Assembly: GCF_041549525.1 (NCBI RefSeq)
Contig: NZ_CP157456.1
Location: 3,844,001 to 3,908,000, forward strand
Direction: 5' to 3'
Source: Paenarthrobacter aurescens
GTDB lineage: Bacteria > Actinomycetota > Actinomycetes > Actinomycetales > Micrococcaceae
Length of the DNA: 64,000 bases
Position numbers and translations under genes: made by a program. Positions 1 to 9,021 of the stretch are shown here, one piece after another (the first letter of the stretch is position 1; every line of letters starts with the position of its first letter). The notes beneath the pieces were generated by a model. It was not told the origin of the DNA. It saw nothing but the letters and a program-made list of their open reading frames with translations, and made no database searches.

Positions 1-449
<449 letters not shown>

Positions 450-480
450 GGGTAGCTCCTCTGGGGTGGTGGGTTGTGCG

Positions 481-516
481 TGTCAGTGCTTGTGGGTGTC
501 AGTGCTTGTGGGTGTC
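481..516. repeat. 16-bp tandem duplication over a gene end
   Basis: The unit TGTCAGTGCTTGTGGG occurs twice in direct tandem (481-496 and 497-512), followed by a partial third copy. It covers the last codons and the TGA of the MoaF-like gene, so a second, out-of-frame copy of the gene's end follows the real stop. Confidence 0.85.
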
Positions 517-1302
517 TTGGGGGTAGCTCGTGGCGTTGAGGACGGTGAGCCTGGAATTGAACGGCAAGGTGACTGGTTGCGCGGCAGGATTGTCCCAACC
601 GAACATCCGGCCGATGGAGCGCTGTTCGCGAAGATCGATCAAAAGCACGGCCTCAACGGTCATCACCTGTTCGGTCCAGAAGAAGATGTACAAATCCTCC
701 GCGACAGCCCATGTCATGCATCGGTCAGTATCAGCCAGTCCCGCCTCCCCTCCCCGGACGCAGTGCCACGTGAAGGTTCCTTGATTCAGGTAAATGTGCT
801 CATAAGACTCGACGTCGCTGTAACGGTAGAAGATGCGCTTGCCCACAAGATCTGCAGACCTCTGGTGCACCGTCGCTTGGCCGCTGGCATTTGAGTGCGT
901 GAAGTGGGTAGTTCCCCGCACCTTTCCATCCGAGACGACGAATCCGGAGACGGCGGTGGTCACGGCACCCGTGGTTTGATCCAGGATGATGGTGACGTTT
1001 TGGGCGTCGGCGTCCTTACCGTCCCCCTGCCCACGGACGAAATCGATGATGAAGATTCCCGGGCGGGCCTCAATGGCCTTGTAGTGAGCGGTTCCGGTGG
1101 CAGTGCCCTCGGCCCACGCGAGTTCTGAAGAAGTGAGGAAGCTGTACTCAACAGGAGTGCCGTCAGTTGCAACAAGGGCGATCTTTGTGGCGGCCAGTGC
1201 TGGAGACGCAGGCAGGGTCTGATCTCCGAAGCCGTCCAGCATGGTGGAAACAGGCGGCCATTCTTCCTCGGGAACGTAGTCCTGCAGTTCAGTGGTAGTC
1301 AT
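499..1302 (-). CDS. MoaF-domain protein
   Basis: A 267-residue soluble protein with the two-part layout of the MoaF family: an N-terminal lipocalin-like half (about 40-150; VEYSFL, YKAIEARPGIFIIDF) and a C-terminal half (about 155-260) beginning with a similar strand pattern and containing YEHIYLNQGTFTWHCVRG. MoaF was first described in the Klebsiella monoamine regulon, and the name does not imply molybdenum cofactor synthesis. Here it follows an APC permease and precedes a cupin and a flavin amine oxidase-like gene, which fits that amine-related context. The ATG at 1302 has an AAGGA ribosome site 9 nt upstream. The molecular function of the family is not established; ligand binding is suggested by the fold. 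Confidence 0.8.
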   Translation of the reverse strand: MTTTELQDYVPEEEWPPVSTMLDGFGDQTLPASPALAATKIALVATDGTPVEYSFLTSSELAWAEGTATGTAHYKAIEARPGIFIIDFVRGQGDGKDADAQNVTIILDQTTGAVTTAVSGFVVSDGKVRGTTHFTHSNASGQATVHQRSADLVGKRIFYRYSDVESYEHIYLNQGTFTWHCVRGGEAGLADTDRCMTWAVAEDLYIFFWTEQVMTVEAVLLIDLREQRSIGRMFGWDNPAAQPVTLPFNSRLTVLNATSYPQDTHKH

Positions 1303-1352
1303 GAATCAGGTCCTTTATGTGGATAGTTGGTTCAGTATGTGAACAGTTCACG

Positions 1353-2864
1353 TCAGAGAATTTCTGCGGCGTAATTGATGGCTGGCTTTTGATTTCCCCG
1401 AATCAGACCGGCCAAAAAGATCAGCGGGATGCCAAGGAGGAGCCACCGCGCCACCCCTCCTGCACCGCCGAGCAGGACGTCATAGTTCTCCAGGGTCAGG
1501 TAACCCACCACCACAAACGCCAGGAAAGAAAGAGCCGGCGCAATCACGGTGACCCAGAGGTTGTCCCGGGTCCCGGATCTGGCGAAGTAGACCAGGACTG
1601 CCGCTGAAGTCAGCAGCAGGATGGAGATGAAGCCTGCCGTCCCCAGAGCCACAAACCACGCGAAGACTGTGGCGATCGGGTCCGCTCCTGCCAGGAGGAA
1701 GGCGCTGATCACTGCCAGGACAGCCAAGGAATTGACCAAGCCGGCAAAGGACGGGGCGCCCGTTGCGGAAACGGAAGACAACTTGGCCGGGAGAGCACCC
1801 GCCCTGCCGAGAGCAAAGAGGTAGCGGGAAAACATGTTGGACAGGCCCAGGAGCATCGCGATGAAGCTCGTCACAACCAGCACCTGCATGGCGATGCTCA
1901 GCCAGGCCCCGGCGCTGGATTCCGCGAGCTCGAAGATCATCCCGGAGGGGTTCTCAGTGGCAACGGCCTGAATCCCATCAATGCCCACGGCACCGCTGAT
2001 GGCCCATGTGGAGACCATATAGAAGACTCCGATGAAAGCGATGACAAGATACGCGGCACGCGGGATGGTACGCCGGGGTTCTTTGGCTTCTTCGGCGAAG
2101 ACCACTGTGGCCTCGAAGCTGGTGAAGCAGGCAAAAGCGAACAGCAACGAGATCCCCAGACCGGGCCCAAAAATGCTCTCTCCCGTGAACCCGGCCAACG
2201 TGAAGATCCCCAAACCCTTCTGCGCCACCAGGGAGATGACAAGCGCGGCCACTACCAACGTTTCGCCGAGGATGAGGACTCCCAGCACTTTCAGGCTGGC
2301 ATCGACGCCCTTCATGGTCAGCACCGTGGTGATGGCCATAACAACCACAATCCAGAAATAGACCGGCAGCCCAAGGCCGGTGAGGCTTTCGATGAGCTGT
2401 TGGGCAAAAACGCCGAATTGGGACCACAATCCGATTTGAAGGCTGAGATAGGTAAGAATGGCGATTCCCGCACCGCCAGTGGCCCATTTGTTGCCTAAGC
2501 CCTTGGCAATGTAGGCAACGAATCCGCCGGCGTTGGTGATGTGTTGACTCATCCTGAGGTATCCCACGGAAAACAGAGCTACCAACAGGGCCGCAATCAC
2601 ATAGATCACCGGAGTTCCAGGACCGCTCGCGGAGAAGATGACGGGGCTGGCCCCCACAACAGCGGCCATGGGCGCAGCTGCGGCAATGGCGAAGAAAGCT
2701 ATGGCCACGACGCCGAGTTTGTTGGCCCTGAGCCGGACGCCACCGGGCACGGCGCCGGCGTTCTGGAGACCGGCATTCTGGGGGTCGGCATCGAGGGGGC
2801 CGGAATTGAGGGGTGCAGCGCCCGGCTGACCGAGTGGGGCCGAGGTCTGACTGGATTCGTTCAT
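1353..2864 (-). CDS. APC superfamily amino acid/amine permease
   Basis: A 503-residue polytopic membrane protein with about 12 hydrophobic segments. The first helix carries the APC-type consensus (LGVVAIAFFAIAAAAPMAAV; then the glycine-rich SGPGTPVIYV), where substrate is held in this superfamily. A hydrophilic, proline- and asparagine-rich tail of about 45 residues precedes it. A longer reading frame extends to 3023, but the ATG at 2864 has a GGAAAG ribosome site, and the longer start would fall almost on the operator-like palindrome at 3030. First gene of the operon with MoaF, cupin and flavoprotein, so import of an amine or amino acid that the operon oxidises is the likely role. The substrate is unknown. 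Confidence 0.85.
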   Translation of the reverse strand: MNESSQTSAPLGQPGAAPLNSGPLDADPQNAGLQNAGAVPGGVRLRANKLGVVAIAFFAIAAAAPMAAVVGASPVIFSASGPGTPVIYVIAALLVALFSVGYLRMSQHITNAGGFVAYIAKGLGNKWATGGAGIAILTYLSLQIGLWSQFGVFAQQLIESLTGLGLPVYFWIVVVMAITTVLTMKGVDASLKVLGVLILGETLVVAALVISLVAQKGLGIFTLAGFTGESIFGPGLGISLLFAFACFTSFEATVVFAEEAKEPRRTIPRAAYLVIAFIGVFYMVSTWAISGAVGIDGIQAVATENPSGMIFELAESSAGAWLSIAMQVLVVTSFIAMLLGLSNMFSRYLFALGRAGALPAKLSSVSATGAPSFAGLVNSLAVLAVISAFLLAGADPIATVFAWFVALGTAGFISILLLTSAAVLVYFARSGTRDNLWVTVIAPALSFLAFVVVGYLTLENYDVLLGGAGGVARWLLLGIPLIFLAGLIRGNQKPAINYAAEIL

Positions 2865-3029
2865 GAGGCTGTTCTTTCCGAAATGCAGCGGCGCCATCGC
2901 CACTGCGGAGGGATAGGGTGCCCCGCGGCCCGACTCGAGGGTCCGGGAGGCGAAGCTGAAGCTGCTCTGGGTTTCGGGTGCTCTGGGTTTCAGGTGATCC
3001 GGGTGGCGGGTGATCCGGGCCACACTCAG

Positions 3030-3049
3030 AACTATACGTTTGTATAGTT
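3030..3049. promoter_or_regulatory. perfect 20-bp palindrome, probable TetR operator
   Basis: AACTATAC-GTTT-GTATAGTT is an uninterrupted perfect inverted repeat (8-bp arms, 4-bp centre), AT-rich in a GC-rich genome. It lies between the divergent APC permease (start 2864) and TetR gene (start 3102). This size and position are typical of TetR-family operators. Assignment to the adjacent regulator is inference. Confidence 0.75.
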
Positions 3050-3089
3050 TGACGTGTCAATGGGCTCCGTCCCCCGATTTATTCACCGC

Positions 3090-3095
3090 TAGACT
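3090..3095 (+). promoter_or_regulatory. -10 box of a leaderless TetR transcript
   Basis: TAGACT ends 6 nt before the ATG at 3102, and there is no Shine-Dalgarno sequence. The spacing puts the expected transcription start at or next to the A of ATG, as in leaderless actinobacterial genes. No clear -35 box is seen. Confidence 0.4.
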
Positions 3096-3101
3096 CGCTG
3101 T

Positions 3102-3701
3102 ATGAGCCAGGAAGCACGCAAGCTGCCCTACGGAGACGGCAGAGATGCGCTGTTGGCCGCCGTGCTTGAAGTCGTGGCCGAAAAAGGTCTGCGTGGGGCG
3201 ACCTACAGATCCGTGGCCTCGCGAGCCGGGGTCAACCACGCACTGGTCACTCACCATTTCGGCTCCATGGAAGGACTCCTTGCCGCCACCATGGAATGGT
3301 CCGTCCAGCGGTCCATTGACGAAACCGGACTATCCGGCATTGCGGACTTCGACGGACACTTCGCCGACACCCTCATCGCTACAGTCTCCGCAGAACCTGA
3401 ACTGCAGCTGTTCCAGTTCGAGATGATCCTCGAGTCCAGGCGAAATCCCAGGATCCGGGAAATGGTGGAGCGCCTTTACGCCAACTACGTCAGCACAGTG
3501 GAAGAAGCCTTGGCGCGGCGCGGACTGGACACCCGCAACGAAGCGTCCCTCGCCGTCTTCGCCGCGCTCGACGGCCTCATGCTTCAATTCCTCACCATCA
3601 GCGATCCAGACCGGATCCGGTCCGCCGTCAATCAGGTGGGACGCTTACTCTCCGCCCTGGAGAAGGCGGATGGCACCTCAGGAGAGACAACCCGGGCATA
3701 G
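3102..3701 (+). CDS. TetR/AcrR family transcriptional regulator
   Basis: A 199-residue protein. Residues about 13-58 form the TetR helix-turn-helix (DALLAAVLEVVAEKGLRGAT, SVASRAGVNHALVTHHFGS), followed by an all-helical ligand domain with FEMILESRRNP. It is transcribed away from the permease-MoaF-cupin-flavoprotein operon, with a perfect 20-bp palindrome between the two starts, so it most likely represses that operon and itself until an inducing amine or amine product binds. There is no ribosome site before the ATG and a TAGACT box sits at leaderless spacing. The inducer cannot be predicted. Confidence 0.9.
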   Translation: MSQEARKLPYGDGRDALLAAVLEVVAEKGLRGATYRSVASRAGVNHALVTHHFGSMEGLLAATMEWSVQRSIDETGLSGIADFDGHFADTLIATVSAEPELQLFQFEMILESRRNPRIREMVERLYANYVSTVEEALARRGLDTRNEASLAVFAALDGLMLQFLTISDPDRIRSAVNQVGRLLSALEKADGTSGETTRA

Positions 3702-3848
3702 GACCCGACGCCGGCACTGACCGAAGTGCCGACGTCGAGCGCGTTGTGGGTCCACATAACGGAACTTCCGCCTGAAAACGCTTACTCGGGAGGCGATTCT
3801 GGCTAGGCTGGGAACCGTGATCCACCGAAACCCCACCCGCACGCTGCC

Positions 3849-4775
3849 ATGATCGGCGTCCTGTCCGGGTTCTTCGTGGTGTGGGCCATCATTCTGGTGG
3901 GCATGTTTGTTGGTCGGCGGAACATCCTGGGTGAGAACGCCCGGTCCGTGCTGAGTTCGCTGACGTTCTTCGTGGCCAGCCCCGCGCTCCTGTTTGAAAC
4001 GTTGAGCAAAGCGAAGCTGCACGACGTTTTCGCCGCGCCCCTCCTGGTCACCGCCGTGGGTGCCGTAGCGACGGGCCTGCTGTTCTTCCTGTTGGTGAAG
4101 TTCTGGCTCAAGCGCAGCCTGCCGGAATCGCTCATGTCATCCATGAGCGCATCCCTGGCAAACTCAGCCAACCTCGGCATCCCCATCGCGGTGTTCGTCC
4201 TGGGCGACGCCAGCTATGTGGCACCGCTGCTGATCTTCCAGCTGGCGTTCTTCACCCCGATGTACCTCATGGCCCTCGATGCCAGCACCAGCTCACACCG
4301 CACCACTCCCCTGCGGTTCCTGCTGATGATCGTGAAGAACCCCATGATCGTGGGCTCAGCACTGGGGTTGCTGGTGGCAGGCACGGGATTCCAGGTGCCC
4401 GCGCTCATACTGGAGCCGATTCATTTGATTGGCGGCGCGGCGATTCCGGCCATGCTGATGTCCTTCGGCATGAGCCTGAACGGATCCAAGCCACTGCAAA
4501 AAGCCGCGGGACGCCGCCTGGATACCCTGCTGGCGAGCGGATTCAAGCTGATTGTGCACCCCTTGATCGCGTACGTGTTCGCTCGCTTCGCGTTGGGCAT
4601 GGACGGGCACGCACTGTTTGCCGTGGTGGTCACCTCAGCTCTGCCTACCGCGCAAAACGTGTTCGTTGCGGCGAACCGTTACCAAGCAGGAATCACCGTG
4701 GCCAAGGACACCGTTCTGATCACCACCATCGTGGCGGTCCCGGCCATGATCGCCGTCGCGTTGCTGCTCGCCTAG
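3849..4775 (+). CDS. AEC family transporter
   Basis: A 308-residue integral membrane protein with about ten hydrophobic segments in the two five-helix halves typical of the auxin efflux carrier family. Recognisable parts are the opening GFFVVWAIILVGMFVGRR, SLANSANLGIPIAVFVLG in the first half, and SALPTAQNVFVAANRYQAG in the second, which carries the conserved asparagine and proline of the family. Bacterial members move organic acids such as malate or other small anions. It stands 147 bp after the TetR gene on the same strand and converges with the GH15 fusion. No neighbour points to a substrate. Confidence 0.88.
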   Translation: MIGVLSGFFVVWAIILVGMFVGRRNILGENARSVLSSLTFFVASPALLFETLSKAKLHDVFAAPLLVTAVGAVATGLLFFLLVKFWLKRSLPESLMSSMSASLANSANLGIPIAVFVLGDASYVAPLLIFQLAFFTPMYLMALDASTSSHRTTPLRFLLMIVKNPMIVGSALGLLVAGTGFQVPALILEPIHLIGGAAIPAMLMSFGMSLNGSKPLQKAAGRRLDTLLASGFKLIVHPLIAYVFARFALGMDGHALFAVVVTSALPTAQNVFVAANRYQAGITVAKDTVLITTIVAVPAMIAVALLLA

Positions 4776-4784
4776 CGCCCCCTC

Positions 4785-4804
4785 GCCCAAGTACTTAATT
4801 GGGC
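4785..4804. terminator. weak inverted repeat between convergent genes
   Basis: GCCCAA, 8-nt loop, TTGGGC lies between the stop codons of the AEC gene and the GH15 fusion. The stem is short and not followed by a good T run, so termination is only suggested by position. Confidence 0.3.
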
Positions 4805-7440
4805 TACTCCACGTCGGCGCTGGCCAGGTAATAGTCCAGGAGCTGGGCGCAGCGGATGAAACCCAGATGCGAGTAGGCCTGAGGGTGGTTTCCCAGATGT
4901 GTTTCCGTGCCGGGATCGTATTCCTCCGGCAGCAGGCCCGTGGGTCCGAACAATGCCACCAACTGGTTGAACAACTCCAAAGCATCATCAAGGCGGCCAA
5001 CAGCAAGGTACGCCTCAATCAACCAGGTGGTGCAAATGTGGAAGCCGCCCTCCAAACCCGGCAGACCGTCGTCGTACCTATACCGGAAAACGGTGGGTCC
5101 CACGCGCAACTCGCGCTCAACCGCAGTGACGGTATCCAGGAAGCGCTGGTCCTGAACATCCAACAGACCCGAGAGCCCAATGTGGAGGACCGCGGCGTCC
5201 AAGTCAGGGCTGTCGTAAGCCACAGTGTAAGAAGCCGCGGAGGAATCCCATCCCTCGTGCAGGACTTCCTCGCGGATGGTTGAGGCAGTCCCAGCCCACT
5301 CAGCGTGAGGGGTACGCCCATGCAAAGCGGCCGCCCGGAGGGCCCTGTCCAGGGTGACCCAGCACATCACTTTTGTGTACACGTGGTGCCTCGGGGGTCG
5401 CCGTGCTTCCCAAATCCCGTGATCAGGTTCGTGCCAGCGAGCCAGCACCGCATGGGCCATCTGTTCCATCAGGAACCAGTGTTCGTCCGGAAGGTACCCG
5501 CGGCGCTCGGCAAGATCGTGGATGAGCTCGGCGATGGGGCCGAACACGTCCAGCTGAACCTGATGATCTGCCGCATTCCCAATCCGGACGGGCCTGGAAC
5601 CTGCATAACCGGGCAGGCTTTCCACGATTGCTTCCGTGGAGAGCGGCGCCCCGGTCACCGAATAGAGGGGGTGCAGCCACTCCGGCCCCGGCGCATTCTC
5701 CAGGATGCGGTCCAGCCAGGCCAGGAATCCATCGGCTTCCTGAGTGGAGCCCAAGGACACCAACGCATTAACAGTCATGGACCCGTCCCGCAGCCAGCAG
5801 TAGCGGTAATCCCAGTTCCGGGTCCCGCCGATGCCCTCCGGCAGTGAGGTGGTGGGCGCGGCCAACACCGCCCCGGTGGGCTCGTGAACCAGCGATTTCA
5901 GCACCAAAGCCGAGCGGCGCACCAAGGATGTTTTGATGGTGGGCAGCTGAAGTGCCTTGATCCAGTCGCGCGAAGACTGCCCGACGGCGGTGCGCCGGTG
6001 AGGTTCGCCGGCCGGGTCTGCCGGTGGCGGCTCGGTGTCACCGCAGCGAAGGTTCAACACCACCGGGCCTTGATTGAGCGGAACTTCCGCCGTGGCCGTG
6101 GCATATTTGCCGTCGCTGGTGATCCGGAAAGATACCCCCGGGGCGGAGAGGATGATGGGGTCCGAGGTGCCCATGATGTGAACCTCGTCGCCACGGATCT
6201 CCATGCTGAAGGGGGCGTTGGCGTAGTCCGGCCTGGGGGCAAAGACCACCCGCGCAGTGCCCGTCCCTGAGAGCACCCTCACCAGGCTGGTGATGCCTTC
6301 GGGTGCTGGTTCCAGGTAGTCGGTCACCGTGACATCAGCCCAGCGCGTCTCCACAATCATGGTGTTATCCACATAGCGCTGAGCCAGCACCTGCGATGGC
6401 TTGACCGGCTCTATGCTGAAGTGACCGGCGGGTTCACCGCCAAGTATGTGGGCAAATATGGATCCGGAATCCGGTAAGGGGTGGCTCATCCAGCAGACTT
6501 TTGCGTCCGGGGTCAGCAATGCCGTGGAGCTGCCGTTACCGATCATCGAATGCCGTTCCAGCCCTACCGCATCTTCGCCGAACAACCATGCCCGGCGGAG
6601 CTCGAACAACAAAGCCAGCACACGCGCAAAGGCTTCCGGGTCCGCAACGGTGTGCGCCGCCGTCGTATCTCCTGGCCCCACATGCAAACCAAGGTCCGGT
6701 CCGCGGAGGGTGGCGATCGCTTTCTCGTCACTCTCGGCGTCACCTGCGTACAGGGCCGCGCTCACCCCGAGCCGTGTGCGGAGCTGCTCCAGCGCCAAGC
6801 CTTTGGCCGGCTCCTCCACGGTGAGATCGAGGACGGAGCCGTCCACAATGAAATAGAGCCCGCATTCGATGGCGATCTGCTGCGCACGGAAAATGACGCG
6901 GTCCACAACTTCCTGCGTTGCCGGGCGGGTATGCACCGCCACGCCCACCGGCTTACGGACAATGCTGATGCCCTTCTCGAAGCCCACCGCCTCGGTCAAT
7001 AACGTAGCCGCGTGCTGAAGCAGCTGTTCGGTGGCCAGTGAGAGCGTGTACGCGTAGCCCATATCAAACTCCACCCCGTGCGATCCCACCAGGTGAACCT
7101 CGGCCGGTAACCGGGAGACCGCCGCGAGGTCACGCAGTGAGCGCCCGGAAATGATGGCCGTATGGGTGTTGGGAAGGGCTGCGAGGGCGCGCAAAGCCAC
7201 AGCGGCGCTGTCCAAGGGCAGCGTCTCGGTGGAAACCCCCTCGGCGGAGCAAAGTGTTCCGCCGTAGTTGCAGGCCACCAGCAACCCCGGGACCCGAGCG
7301 AGAGCCCGCAGTTCCGAGAACAACTGCGGCGTGATGCCGTGCTCCGCGTCAGACTGCAGGACGGTGCGAAGGAGGCCAAGCGGGAGTGATTTCATGAGCA
7401 GTGCGGAGTCGGCTACTGCTTGGTTCAAGTGCGTAGGCAT
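4804..7440 (-). CDS. trehalose-phosphatase-like / GH15 glycosidase fusion with degenerate phosphatase motif
   Basis: An 878-residue, two-part protein. Residues about 45-275 match the HAD-type trehalose-6-phosphatase fold, with TAIISGRSL, a KG motif (EEPAKGLAL) and GDAESDEKAI. The nucleophile motif, normally DxDGT, reads NYGGT at 58-62, so both catalytic aspartates are gone. Residues about 290-875 are a GH15 glucoamylase/trehalase-like enzyme: N-terminal beta domain, then an alpha/alpha barrel with GTRNWDYRYCWLRDGSMTV, WEARRPPRHHVYTKVMCWV and GLLPEEYDP, the last two holding probable catalytic glutamates. GH15 members of this type hydrolyse trehalose or other alpha-glucosides. The phosphatase part is probably structural or ligand-binding. 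No signal peptide is seen, so it is cytosolic. It is monocistronic and convergent with the AEC gene. Confidence 0.9.
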   Translation of the reverse strand: MPTHLNQAVADSALLMKSLPLGLLRTVLQSDAEHGITPQLFSELRALARVPGLLVACNYGGTLCSAEGVSTETLPLDSAAVALRALAALPNTHTAIISGRSLRDLAAVSRLPAEVHLVGSHGVEFDMGYAYTLSLATEQLLQHAATLLTEAVGFEKGISIVRKPVGVAVHTRPATQEVVDRVIFRAQQIAIECGLYFIVDGSVLDLTVEEPAKGLALEQLRTRLGVSAALYAGDAESDEKAIATLRGPDLGLHVGPGDTTAAHTVADPEAFARVLALLFELRRAWLFGEDAVGLERHSMIGNGSSTALLTPDAKVCWMSHPLPDSGSIFAHILGGEPAGHFSIEPVKPSQVLAQRYVDNTMIVETRWADVTVTDYLEPAPEGITSLVRVLSGTGTARVVFAPRPDYANAPFSMEIRGDEVHIMGTSDPIILSAPGVSFRITSDGKYATATAEVPLNQGPVVLNLRCGDTEPPPADPAGEPHRRTAVGQSSRDWIKALQLPTIKTSLVRRSALVLKSLVHEPTGAVLAAPTTSLPEGIGGTRNWDYRYCWLRDGSMTVNALVSLGSTQEADGFLAWLDRILENAPGPEWLHPLYSVTGAPLSTEAIVESLPGYAGSRPVRIGNAADHQVQLDVFGPIAELIHDLAERRGYLPDEHWFLMEQMAHAVLARWHEPDHGIWEARRPPRHHVYTKVMCWVTLDRALRAAALHGRTPHAEWAGTASTIREEVLHEGWDSSAASYTVAYDSPDLDAAVLHIGLSGLLDVQDQRFLDTVTAVERELRVGPTVFRYRYDDGLPGLEGGFHICTTWLIEAYLAVGRLDDALELFNQLVALFGPTGLLPEEYDPGTETHLGNHPQAYSHLGFIRCAQLLDYYLASADVE

Positions 7441-7618
7441 GGCGAATCCTTCCGAAGCGGATAGTTACAGTTTCCGCCCGAACGGTTTCGCTTGACTACC
7501 TAGTAGATTGCAAACGCGTAAAGCTTTTCCATGGATTTATACCGAGGCTTAAAACCGGGCAGATCCCGCCCCCATATGCCACCTACCGGCTCGGGGAACG
7601 GGACCTGCCGCGGTACAG

Positions 7619-8980
7619 CTACCGCGCGAACGTATCCGCTATATCCAGGACCTCGTCCAGAACGGCCAGCCCCGTACGGGCATCCTCAACACTGATATTG
7701 CAAGGCGGAACAACGTGGATACGGTTGAAGTTGGCGAACGGGATGAGCCCACGGGACTTGCAGGCGGCCACGAGTTGGTTCATCTCAGGGCTGGAAGAAC
7801 CGTACGGAGCCAGGGGTTCGCGGGTGGTGCGGTCCTTGACGAGCTCGATGGCCCAGAAAACACCCCTGCCCCGCACTTCGCCCACGGAACGGTGACGCTC
7901 TGCGAATCCGGCGAGCGCCGGGCCAATCACGTCGGCGCCAAGGCTTGCAGCGTGCTGCACCATGCCTTCACGTTCCATGGCGTTGATGGTAGCCACAGCA
8001 GCAGCAGTGGCCAGCGGGTGGCCGGAGTAGGTCAGCCCGCCGGGGTAGGCGCGCGTACCAAAGGTGGCTGCAATCTCAGGGCTGATGGCCACACCTCCAA
8101 GCGGAACGTAGCCGGAGTTCACGCCTTTCGCGAAAGTGATCAAGTCCGGCACAACATCAAAATGCTCCACGGCGAACCACTTCCCTGTCCGCCCGAAGCC
8201 TGCCATGACCTCGTCCGCGATCAGGACGATGCCGTGCTTGGTGCACAGCTCCCGCACGCCCTGCATGTAGTCAACCGGTGGAACGTAGATCCCGGCCGTC
8301 CCGGGGATGCTTTCCAACATGATGGCCGCGATGCTGGATGGGCCTTCGAACTCGATGAGCTGCTCAAGGTGTTCCAAGGCCCGTTGGGCTTCCTCGGCTT
8401 CGGTGGTGGAGTGGAACGCCGTGCGGTAGAGGTAGGGCGGGAAGAAATGGAGGGTGCCTGTGGAGGCGTTGTCGCTGGCCCAGCGCCGGGGGTCGCCGGT
8501 GATGTTGACGGCCAAGTGCGTTCCGCCATGGTAGGAACGGTAGGCGGAAAGGACCTTGTGGCGGCCGGTGTGGAGCCTGGCCATCCGGACAGCGTGCTCA
8601 TTGGCGTCCGCGCCGCCGTTGGTGAAGAAGATCCGGTTCAGCTCCCCCGGGGTCCGCTCGGCGATCAACCGTGCGGCCTCGGATCGTGCGTCGTTGACGT
8701 AGCTGGGAGCAATGGTGCACAGCTTGGCTGCCTGCGCGGCGATTGCTGCAACCACCGCCGGGTGCTGGTGCCCGATGTTGGTGTTGACCAGCTGTGAAGA
8801 AAAGTCCAGGTACTTGTTGCCCTCACCGTCCCATACGTGTGAACCCTCGGCGGCTGTGATCACCATGGGGTCCAAAGTGTCCTGCGCGGACCAGGAGTGG
8901 AAGACGTGTTTCCGGTCCAGCTCGTAGGCGCGGAGCGCTGCGTCACGGTCCGTCTGTGGTGGTTCAAGGATGGCAGTCAT
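7619..8980 (-). CDS. class III (omega) aminotransferase, PLP-dependent
   Basis: A 453-residue fold-type I PLP enzyme of the ornithine/beta-alanine aminotransferase group. Visible motifs are YLDFSSQLVNTNIGHQHP near the N-terminus, FFTNGGADANEHAVRMAR (phosphate cup), SYHGGTH, LIADEVMAGFGRTG with the aspartate that contacts the pyridine nitrogen, and ITFAKGVNSGYVPLGG with the Schiff-base lysine. It starts 41 bp after the stop of the methylmalonate-semialdehyde dehydrogenase gene on the same strand, so the two are probably one operon. This pair typically converts an omega-amino acid such as beta-alanine or beta-aminoisobutyrate to a semialdehyde and then to acyl-CoA. Class is certain; substrate is inferred. 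Confidence 0.9.
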   Translation of the reverse strand: MTAILEPPQTDRDAALRAYELDRKHVFHSWSAQDTLDPMVITAAEGSHVWDGEGNKYLDFSSQLVNTNIGHQHPAVVAAIAAQAAKLCTIAPSYVNDARSEAARLIAERTPGELNRIFFTNGGADANEHAVRMARLHTGRHKVLSAYRSYHGGTHLAVNITGDPRRWASDNASTGTLHFFPPYLYRTAFHSTTEAEEAQRALEHLEQLIEFEGPSSIAAIMLESIPGTAGIYVPPVDYMQGVRELCTKHGIVLIADEVMAGFGRTGKWFAVEHFDVVPDLITFAKGVNSGYVPLGGVAISPEIAATFGTRAYPGGLTYSGHPLATAAAVATINAMEREGMVQHAASLGADVIGPALAGFAERHRSVGEVRGRGVFWAIELVKDRTTREPLAPYGSSSPEMNQLVAACKSRGLIPFANFNRIHVVPPCNISVEDARTGLAVLDEVLDIADTFAR

Positions 8981-9021
8981 AGTGATTGTCCTGACGTTGG
9001 CACTGACAATTTTTCTGGCGC

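Noticed and set aside
2864..3023. In-frame upstream extension of the APC permease
   Set aside because: It carries non-family sequence, reaches almost into the operator-like palindrome, and the ATG at 2864 has the ribosome site.
7557..7609. Possible stem-loop between the aminotransferase and the GH15 fusion
   Set aside because: The arms contain a mismatch, the loop is about 30 nt and no T run follows.
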